Below, piece after piece: positions 22,024 to 27,745 of a stretch of DNA of 28,787 nucleotides (the first letter of the stretch is position 1; every line of letters begins with the position of its first letter). The stretch is from the NCBI GenBank assembly GCA_028291845.1, contig JAQGNM010000119.1, positions 1-28,787 on the forward strand. Reading direction: 5' to 3'. The notes under the pieces are model-generated. The model saw only the letters and a list, made by a program, of their open reading frames with translations. It made no database searches and was not told the origin of the DNA. Made by a program: the position numbers and the translations under genes. The stretch comes from Massilia sp. (GTDB lineage: Bacteria > Pseudomonadota > Gammaproteobacteria > Burkholderiales > Burkholderiaceae_D).

Positions 22024-23091
22024 ATGGCCGATCCGAATTCCAGCCGGCGCCGCTTCGGTGGCGCGCTTGCAGCAGCGACCCTCGCTGCCGCCCTGCCGGC
22101 GCAGGCGGCTGGCATGCGGCGCCGTCCCCACGCCACCATGAAACTGCTCAAACCCCCGCGCCTGCGCGAAGGCGACCTCATCGGCCTGATCGCCCCGAGC
22201 GGTCATACCAGCGACGAGGCGATTGCAAAAGCCGTGGCCACCATCGAGGGCCTCGGCTTCAAGGTGGCGCTGGCCACGCATTTGCGCGAAGTGAACGGCA
22301 ACTATGCCGGCCCGGTGGCGCACCGCCTGGCCGACCTGCACGCCATGTTCATCAATCCCGAGATCAAGGCGCTGTGGTGCATCCGCGGCGGCTCCGGCGC
22401 TATTTCACTATTGGCCGGCATCGATTACGCCCTGATCCGCGCCAATCCTAAAATCCTGCTCGGCTATTCCGACATCACCGCCCTGCACCTGGCGCTGCTG
22501 CGCCATGCCGGCCTGGTGACCTTTCACGGGCCGGTGGCCAGCTCGACCATGTCGAGCTATTCGACCGAACACCTGCTGGCGCTGCTGATGGACCCGTCTC
22601 CCCGCTACACAATCCCGATGGCGATGGAAAACGCCCGCCGCGCCGCCGCCGAAGCGCATTACGCCATCCGTACCGTGCATGGCGGCACCGCCACGGGCCG
22701 CCTGATCGGCGGTAACTTGAGCATGGTGGCGGCGCTGGCCGGCACGCCGTACGCCGCCGATTTCACCGACAGCCTGTTGTACATCGAGGAAGTCAACGAA
22801 GCGCCGTACCGCATCGACCGCTGGCTGACGCAACTGGACCTGGCGCTCGGTTTGCACAAGGCGGCGGGGGTGATCATCGGCATTTGCGACAACTGCGGCG
22901 CGGGCCACGAAGACGTTTCTCTGACGCTCGATGAAACTTTGGACATCCACTTGCAGCCCTTGACGAGGCCGGCGGTGACCGGCTATTCGATCGGCCACAT
23001 CCGCAACCAGTTCACCTTGCCGGTCGGCGTGCGGGCGACGCTCGATACCGGGCGCCAAACGATTACTTTGCTGGAACCCGCGGTAATGTAA
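22024..23091 (+). CDS. ldcA: S66 L,D-carboxypeptidase (LdcA family) with twin-arginine-like signal
   Basis: This 355-aa protein has the Ser-Glu-His triad of family S66: Ser149 in LGYSDITALH, Glu254 in LYIEEVNEAPYRIDR and His324 in GYSIGHIRNQFTLPVG. LdcA removes D-Ala from tetrapeptides (mDAP-D-Ala bond) during murein recycling and is normally cytoplasmic. Here the N-terminus reads NSSRRRFGGALAAATLAAALPAQAAG, here described as 26 residues at positions 5-30, with an RRxF twin-arginine-like motif, hydrophobic core and Ala-x-Ala end. Export to the periplasm is therefore predicted. The related MccF subgroup, which inactivates microcin C, is the main alternative. The gene starts just after a strong terminator and has a poor ribosome-binding site, so its expression signal is unclear. 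Confidence 0.9.
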   Translation: MADPNSSRRRFGGALAAATLAAALPAQAAGMRRRPHATMKLLKPPRLREGDLIGLIAPSGHTSDEAIAKAVATIEGLGFKVALATHLREVNGNYAGPVAHRLADLHAMFINPEIKALWCIRGGSGAISLLAGIDYALIRANPKILLGYSDITALHLALLRHAGLVTFHGPVASSTMSSYSTEHLLALLMDPSPRYTIPMAMENARRAAAEAHYAIRTVHGGTATGRLIGGNLSMVAALAGTPYAADFTDSLLYIEEVNEAPYRIDRWLTQLDLALGLHKAAGVIIGICDNCGAGHEDVSLTLDETLDIHLQPLTRPAVTGYSIGHIRNQFTLPVGVRATLDTGRQTITLLEPAVM

Positions 23092-23092
23092 T

Positions 23093-23136
23093 CGCGCCCG
23101 GCCAGGCCCCGCCTGGGTTGGCGGCAAGCGGGCGCG
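23093..23136. terminator. GC-rich nested hairpin between convergent ldcA and the ACT-like gene
   Basis: CGCGCCCG (23093-23100) pairs with CGGGCGCG (23129-23136), and an inner CCAGGC-CCC-GCCTGG hairpin (23102-23116) sits in the loop. It fills the gap between two convergent genes. There is no T-tract, so it may block read-through as a stable structure or with Rho. Confidence 0.45.
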
Positions 23137-23149
23137 GGCAGGATCGACC

Positions 23150-23809
23150 CTAGTGGCCGACGATCTGCGACAACACCGAGAACGCCGCGCCGGTCTGCGA
23201 TTGCTCCAGCAAGATGGTCAACTCGGAAAAAGTGCACATCATATTGACCACGGCAATCTTGTCCCACGCCAGCTTTTTAAGCACCGCGTGATACACGCCT
23301 GGCGTCTTGCGTGTTTCGGGATTCAAGCGCAGGGTCAGCGCGGTGAGGTTTTCCACCCGCGCCAACAAGCGTTCCTGGGCAAACGCTTGTTCAACCAGGT
23401 GTAACAAGGTGCCGCTGCACACCACCAGCATTTCATGCACGCCGCGGGTGACGGAGACAAAGGCGCCGTCGTGCGGTTCGGCCAGGGCCAGCAACTGGCG
23501 CTGGCACTCGGTGCTGCTGTCGGACAGGCGGTAGGTGGAAATGGTCAGATCGGCGCGCGTGGTCAACTCGCCCAGGCGTGGCGCCAGAATGATCGGCTGC
23601 GACAGGTCGTGCTGGGGCAGGCGCTCGGAAATGCGGCGCAGCGCCATCACCACGGCGGCCTGCCCGACCGGCTTCCACAAATCCGATTCAAGTTGCGGGC
23701 GCATCTGGCGCGCCAGCTCCGACAGATTTAACAAACCGGTGGCTATCCCTTCCGTCAAGAAAGGCGACTCCGATACGTACTGCTCAACTTTATTGGCGAT
23801 CGATAGCAT
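23150..23809 (-). CDS. ACT-domain-like protein of unknown function
   Basis: This 219-aa soluble protein has no signal peptide. The N-terminal helical part (VEQYVSESPFLTEGIATGLLNLSELARQM, described here from residues 7-35) and the following PVGQAAVVMALRRISERL look like a small helix-turn-helix module. The C-terminal half has two beta-alpha-beta patterns (LTALTLRLNPETRKTPGVYHAVLKKLAW and IAVVNMMCTFSELTILLEQSQTGAAFSVL), as in ACT regulatory domains. ACT domains bind small ligands, usually amino acids. Similar stand-alone proteins occur in other bacteria and archaea without a defined role. The start at 23809 was chosen because an upstream ATG at 23860 adds unconserved residues. Two hairpins and a possible leader ORF precede it. 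A ligand-sensing role is inferred. Confidence 0.7.
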   Translation of the reverse strand: MLSIANKVEQYVSESPFLTEGIATGLLNLSELARQMRPQLESDLWKPVGQAAVVMALRRISERLPQHDLSQPIILAPRLGELTTRADLTISTYRLSDSSTECQRQLLALAEPHDGAFVSVTRGVHEMLVVCSGTLLHLVEQAFAQERLLARVENLTALTLRLNPETRKTPGVYHAVLKKLAWDKIAVVNMMCTFSELTILLEQSQTGAAFSVLSQIVGH

Positions 23810-23916
23810 GGTAATCCGATCTCCCACCTGGAACTGGGGTGGGTCAGGGTCAAACGGCAAGTCAATGCGCGGCAGCGATGCGGCTATTCAAGGCTGCATG
23901 GCTGGCGGATTGGGGC

Positions 23917-23944
23917 AGCGCTGCCGGATCAATCCGGCAGCGCT
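23917..23944 (-). promoter_or_regulatory. Perfect 13-bp hairpin in the leader of the ACT-like gene
   Basis: AGCGCTGCCGGAT (23917-23929) and ATCCGGCAGCGCT (23932-23944) are exact complements around a 2-nt centre. On the minus strand it lies between the possible leader ORF and the ACT-like gene start at 23809. It has no U-tract. It could be an attenuator, a processing signal or a repeat. Confidence 0.5.
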
Positions 23945-23971
23945 CGCCTGTATGGGCCCGCTGGAAGCGGG

Positions 23972-24034
23972 CTAACTGGCGGCGGTGGCGGGAGGCGAGG
24001 AGTCGACGGCTGGCAAGTAGGTTGGCATACGCAT
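23972..24034 (-). CDS. Possible 20-aa leader peptide upstream of the ACT-like gene
   Basis: The frame MRMPTYLPAVDSSPPATAAS starts at ATG 24034 behind an ACGGGAA ribosome-binding-like sequence and stops at TAG 23972-23974. The stop abuts a small hairpin (GCCCGC with GCGGGC, about 23956-23973), and a second, perfect hairpin follows at 23917-23944. The layout of short ORF, hairpins and then a gene for a ligand-binding-type protein resembles transcription attenuation. The peptide has four prolines and four alanines but no run of a single regulatory codon. Coding status is unproven. Confidence 0.35.
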   Translation of the reverse strand: MRMPTYLPAVDSSPPATAAS

Positions 24035-24123
24035 GATTTTTCCCGTTGTGAGCGCTGTGGTGGAGCGAACTCCGCGCGCTTGATATCGACGTTTCCTTGC
24101 ATATCTGCCGGAAACTTTTAACG

Positions 24124-24153
24124 AGTGTAGACCCTAGCTCGGCAAAAATGCAA
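24124..24153 (-). promoter_or_regulatory. Sigma-70-like promoter reading toward the ACT-like gene
   Basis: On the minus strand TTGCAT (24148-24153) and TACACT (24124-24129) are separated by 18 bp. This predicts a transcript start near 24117, upstream of the possible leader ORF. A direct repeat AATTTGT (24171-24177 and 24192-24198, 21-bp period) lies just upstream and could bind an activator. Confidence 0.5.
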
Positions 24154-24304
24154 TCGAATTGAGGGGGTTAAATTTGTGAAAACGCGTGCGTAATTTGTAA
24201 AATTGCGGCCCTTGGCCAGCGGCTATGCATATATTTCTCGGCGGAAACCGCAAACAGCAGCGGCGCAAGATAATCTTCGGTGAAAGGACGTTTTAACGAA
24301 TAGT

Positions 24305-24346
24305 TTGATATGTATCAAGCCGAAATCTTTAGCAAACCGATGTAAT
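24305..24346 (+). promoter_or_regulatory. FNR/Anr box with a -10 hexamer at class II spacing
   Basis: TTGAT-ATGT-ATCAA (24305-24318) matches the FNR/Anr consensus TTGAT-N4-ATCAA exactly. TGTAAT (24341-24346) resembles a -10 element. The transcript start it predicts (about 24353) puts the box centre at -41.5, the canonical class II activator position. The transcript would run toward the M4 protease gene with a leader of about 360 nt. Confidence 0.6.
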
Positions 24347-24561
24347 CGACTTGCCTATTCAATTTGATAAGCCGTCGCAGTTTGGCCACACTCGTATTGT
24401 TTGTACGACCGCGCAAGCAGAGAAGGGTTGCTATTCGGAATAATGTTTTACTGGGCGTCACTAAACTTTCAATGGCGAGAGCGCGGTGTTGTTGAACAAA
24501 TATCGCCCAGAGTGTCCAGAACTAAACATTTAACGGCATTCCGTCCAAATTGATGAGATTT

Positions 24562-24590
24562 TTGACTTGCCCTGTTTTCGCGCCTATGTT
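24562..24590 (+). promoter_or_regulatory. Sigma-70 promoter of the M4 protease gene
   Basis: TTGACT (24562-24567) and TATGTT (24585-24590) are 17 bp apart. The predicted start near 24597 gives a leader of about 117 nt before the TTG start codon. The rest of the gap from 23810 to 24713 holds the leader ORF, hairpins, the divergent promoter and the FNR box described separately. I see no gene between 24154 and 24561. Confidence 0.6.
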
Positions 24591-24713
24591 TGGTTTCCTC
24601 GACGGTCCCGCGATGTACAGCACGTTTTGAGCAGGCGCCATCGGGTCACCCGGCAGGTCACGATCCAGGCCGGGCGCCAATGTCGATTCACATTCCTAAC
24701 GACGGAGAATAAA

Positions 24714-27284
24714 TTGAAACTACGCAAAACCCTGTTGGCCGCCACCGTGGCGAGCTTGCCGCTGCTGATGTGCGGCCAGGCCATGGCCGCGCCCCAGTTG
24801 ATGGGCAGTCCGGTTGCCGCAGCCCGCATCGACGACGGGAATGTTGTCGATGCGCTGGTGGCCGCCCGTGCCGGCGCCGCCGGCCAATCGGTCGTCGCCA
24901 GGCTCAAGGCATCGCTTGGCAAGCGCGGCCTGGACAGCGATCACGGTTACGCCCTGGAAGCGTTCCATCCGGGCGTGCGCGGCTCGAGCGTCAGCCGCCT
25001 GGCCCACACCTACAAGGGTGTGCGCGTGTTTCAATCGGAGTCGGTGGTCGTCACCAACGAGATCGGCAAGGTCGTCAGCGAATCGGTCTCCGAGCGCCGC
25101 GCCGGCCTGGGGCTGGGCACTGCAAGCGCCAAGTCGCTGGCCCGTGCAGCCAACTTCAACACCCGTCCATCGCTGTCGCAAGCCGACGCCATCTCCCGCG
25201 TGACCAGCGCCATCGGCCCGTTCAGCGGTGAAGCGGCCAAGGCCAACGCCGAACTGATCGTCTACCCGATCGTCTCGCAGGTGCGCGTCGCCTCGGCCGT
25301 CAACAAGACCGATGCCCAGCTCAACGCGCTCGACCTGGTCGACCAGGTCACCGGCTACGAGCTGGCCTACCTGGTCAAAACGCGCCTGATCGTGGCCGGC
25401 AACCGTCCGGTATTCCACGACACCATCATCAGCGCCAACGATGGCCGCGTATTGAAACAATGGTCGGCCCTGCACACCGTGGTCGGCACCGGCTACAGCC
25501 AGTACAACGGTACCGTGCCGATCAGCACCACCCTGTCGGGCAGCACCTACTCGATGAAGGACACCACCCGCGGCACCGGCGGCACCTACGGCGGCATGGC
25601 CATCACCAACGCCAACCACGGCACCACGGCCGGATCGATCTACACCAACAGCACCAATACCTGGGGCGACGGCCAGCAGTACATCGCCGGCGGCTCGACC
25701 ACCAACGCCAACGGCCAGACCGCCGCCGTCAACGCGCTGTGGGGCTTGATGAACACCTACGACATGCTGAAGAACACGCTCGGCTGGCAGTCGCTGGACG
25801 GCAACAACACGGCGACCTACATCGCCGCCCACGTCAACACCGCCTACGACAACGCCTACTATGACGACAGCTGCCGCTGCATGTACATCGGCGACGGTTC
25901 GTCCTTCAACAGCCTCGGTTCGATCGACGTCATCGGTCACGAAATGGGTCACGGCGTCACCGCCGCCACCTCCAATCTGACCTATTCGGGCGAGTCGGGC
26001 GGCCTGAACGAATCGAGCTCCGACATCAATGGCGAGATGGTGGAAGCCTACGCCCGCAATGGCGGCACCGGCACCGTCATCCCGGCTGGCAATGATTGGA
26101 TGATGGGCAAGGAAATCAGCAAAACCGGCACGCCGCTGCGCTGGATGTACAAGCCGAGCAAGGACGGCTCGAGTCCGAATGCCTGGAGCAGCACGATCAA
26201 GAATCTCGACGTGCACTATTCGTCCGGCCCGAACAACCGCATGTTTTATTTCCTCTCGCAGGGCTCGAATTCGACCAGCAGCAGCGAGTACTACAGCTCC
26301 TACCTGACCCAGGCGCCGCTGGCCATGACCGGTATCGGCAACGACAAGGCCTACCGCATCTGGTTCAAGGCGGCGACGACCAAGTTTACCGCCTCGACCA
26401 ACTACGCCGATGCGCGCAGCAAGGTGCTGGCGGCGGCGCAGGAACTGTATGGCGTCGGCTCGAAAGAAGCCATCGCCGTGCAACGCGCCTATGCGGCAAT
26501 CAACGTCGGCACCGACGTCGCCGAAAGCGGCGGCACCGGTGGTGGCGTGTCGATCAGCTCCAATCCTGCCAGCGTGACCGTGGCTGCCGGCGCCACCGCC
26601 AGCTTCGCCGTCAGCGCCAGCGGCGGCACCGCGCCATATAAATACCAGTGGCTGCGCAACGGCGCCGCCATCAGCGGCGCCACCGCGTCCTCGTACAGCC
26701 TGACGGCGCAAACGGCCGACAACGGCGCCGCCTTCAGCGCCCGTGTGACGGACTCGGCCGCCACGCCGACCACCGCCACCAGCGCCGCGGCCACCTTGAC
26801 GGTGTCGTCCGCCGGCGGCAGCACCGAGCGCGTCACCAACGGCAGCTTCGAGTCGAGCACCACCGGCTGGGCCGGCACCACCGGCGTGATCGGCGCCTAC
26901 AGCGGCCAGACGGCGTATGACGGCACCCGCTTTGCCTGGCTCGGCGGCAACGGCACCACGGCAACGGAAACCCTGACGCAAGCGGTGGTGATCCCATCGG
27001 CGGCGACAGCGGCAACCCTGTCATTCGCGCTGCATATCGATACCGCCGAAACTGGCACTACCGCATATGACAAGTTGGTGGTGACGGTCAAAAACAGCAG
27101 CGGCACCGTGCTCGGCACCCTGGCGACCTACAGCAACGTCAACAAGGCCACCGGCTATCAGATCCGCACCTTCAGCCTGCTGCCATACAAAGGCCAGACG
27201 GTGACCCTGTCGTTTGCCATGACCGAAGATTCCTCGCTGCAAACCTCGTTCGTGGTCGACAAGGTCAGTGTGATCACGCAATAA
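24714..27284 (+). CDS. Secreted M4 (thermolysin-type) metalloprotease with Ig-like and jelly-roll C-terminal domains
   Basis: This 856-aa protein starts at TTG 24714, behind GGAG (24704-24707), and is followed at once by a Sec signal peptide ending AMA near residue 25. An FTP/PepSY-type propeptide spans about 40-250. The M4 domain (about 255-600) has the zinc motif H409-E-M-G-H413, third ligand Glu433 in GGLNESSSDI and catalytic His501 in DVHYSSGPNNRMFYFLS. An Ig-like domain (about 613-698) and a jelly-roll, carbohydrate-binding-like domain (about 706-856, TNGSFESSTTGW to SFVVDKVSV) follow. The enzyme is probably exported by type II secretion and degrades extracellular protein. It has its own promoter and terminator, so it is a single-gene unit. 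Confidence 0.93.
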   Translation: MKLRKTLLAATVASLPLLMCGQAMAAPQLMGSPVAAARIDDGNVVDALVAARAGAAGQSVVARLKASLGKRGLDSDHGYALEAFHPGVRGSSVSRLAHTYKGVRVFQSESVVVTNEIGKVVSESVSERRAGLGLGTASAKSLARAANFNTRPSLSQADAISRVTSAIGPFSGEAAKANAELIVYPIVSQVRVASAVNKTDAQLNALDLVDQVTGYELAYLVKTRLIVAGNRPVFHDTIISANDGRVLKQWSALHTVVGTGYSQYNGTVPISTTLSGSTYSMKDTTRGTGGTYGGMAITNANHGTTAGSIYTNSTNTWGDGQQYIAGGSTTNANGQTAAVNALWGLMNTYDMLKNTLGWQSLDGNNTATYIAAHVNTAYDNAYYDDSCRCMYIGDGSSFNSLGSIDVIGHEMGHGVTAATSNLTYSGESGGLNESSSDINGEMVEAYARNGGTGTVIPAGNDWMMGKEISKTGTPLRWMYKPSKDGSSPNAWSSTIKNLDVHYSSGPNNRMFYFLSQGSNSTSSSEYYSSYLTQAPLAMTGIGNDKAYRIWFKAATTKFTASTNYADARSKVLAAAQELYGVGSKEAIAVQRAYAAINVGTDVAESGGTGGGVSISSNPASVTVAAGATASFAVSASGGTAPYKYQWLRNGAAISGATASSYSLTAQTADNGAAFSARVTDSAATPTTATSAAATLTVSSAGGSTERVTNGSFESSTTGWAGTTGVIGAYSGQTAYDGTRFAWLGGNGTTATETLTQAVVIPSAATAATLSFALHIDTAETGTTAYDKLVVTVKNSSGTVLGTLATYSNVNKATGYQIRTFSLLPYKGQTVTLSFAMTEDSSLQTSFVVDKVSVITQ

Positions 27285-27325
27285 AAATCAAGGCGGCCTG
27301 TCCGGCGCCTTTGCCTTTAAATTTC

Positions 27326-27352
27326 AAAAGCCGGATTCGATCCGGCTTTTTT
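27326..27352 (+). terminator. Rho-independent terminator after the M4 protease
   Basis: AAAAGCCGGA (27326-27335) pairs with TCCGGCTTTT (27341-27350) around a TTCGA loop, followed by more T. The A-rich left arm makes it potentially bidirectional. It ends the protease transcript about 40 nt after the stop codon. Confidence 0.9.
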
Positions 27353-27376
27353 CATTTTTTGGCCGCGCAATTTCAC

Positions 27377-27390
27377 TTGATATCGATCAA
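27377..27390. promoter_or_regulatory. Second perfect FNR/Anr box, upstream of the HlyD-type gene
   Basis: TTGAT-ATCG-ATCAA (27377-27390) matches the FNR/Anr consensus exactly and lies 355 bp before the hlyD-type start. No convincing -10 sits at the class II position. A 4/6 match, AATTAT (27432-27437), would place the box near -60.5. Three copies of AAATTGC follow at 27399, 27413 and 27450, with an inverted GCAATT at 27430-27435. The gap 27353-27745 otherwise contains only short doubtful ORFs and a pyrimidine-rich tract (about 27660-27682). Confidence 0.5.
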
Positions 27391-27572
27391 AAAAGTGTAA
27401 ATTGCCGGCTCGAAATTGCTTTTCAAATCGCAATTATTTGAGTGTGCACAAATTGCCATATAGTTCGTTCCGTTGATCGCCGTCCAAGTCATCTCGACAA
27501 CGTTGATAGAAAATCCATCTCAGTCGCCCTGCTGCGACCTGCTCCCGATGGACCGATTTTACGAGGCTGGCG

Positions 27573-27656
27573 ATGATGTCCTTGCACTGCATACCTTCCA
27601 CATCCCTCCCTGCCGCCTGCCTGCCTGAGTTCGTCGACCTGCCGCGGCTGCGCTGA
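27573..27656 (+). CDS. Doubtful 27-aa ORF upstream of the HlyD-type gene
   Basis: ATG 27573 has GAGG 6 nt upstream and opens a 27-residue frame (MMSLHCIPSTSLPAACLPEF, then seven more residues) that stops at TGA 27654-27656. It lacks the double-glycine leader motif expected for a peptide exported by a CvaA/HlyD-type system. A second overlapping short frame at 27548 has no ribosome-binding site. It is listed because of its position and plausible ribosome-binding site, with little confidence. Confidence 0.2.
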   Translation: MMSLHCIPSTSLPAACLPEFVDLPRLR

Positions 27657-27745
27657 CGACCTTTCTCTTTCTTTTCCTTTTCAATTGATTGTTCGCGCCC
27701 CGTGAGTGGCGCTGCGTGTCCGCACGCGCCTGTCCGGAGGCCGTC

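Noticed and set aside
22024..23091. Microcin C immunity protein MccF
   Set aside because: Same S66 family, but the export signal and peptidoglycan neighbourhood favour L,D-carboxypeptidase. Kept as an alternative only.
24720..26981. 753-codon minus-strand frame opposite the M4 protease
   Set aside because: Low-complexity Gly/Ala/Arg/Val composition typical of a shadow frame. The plus strand has the complete HEMGH protease.
27548..27628. 26-codon frame starting at 27548
   Set aside because: No ribosome-binding site, no known peptide motif, and it overlaps another short frame. Probably chance.
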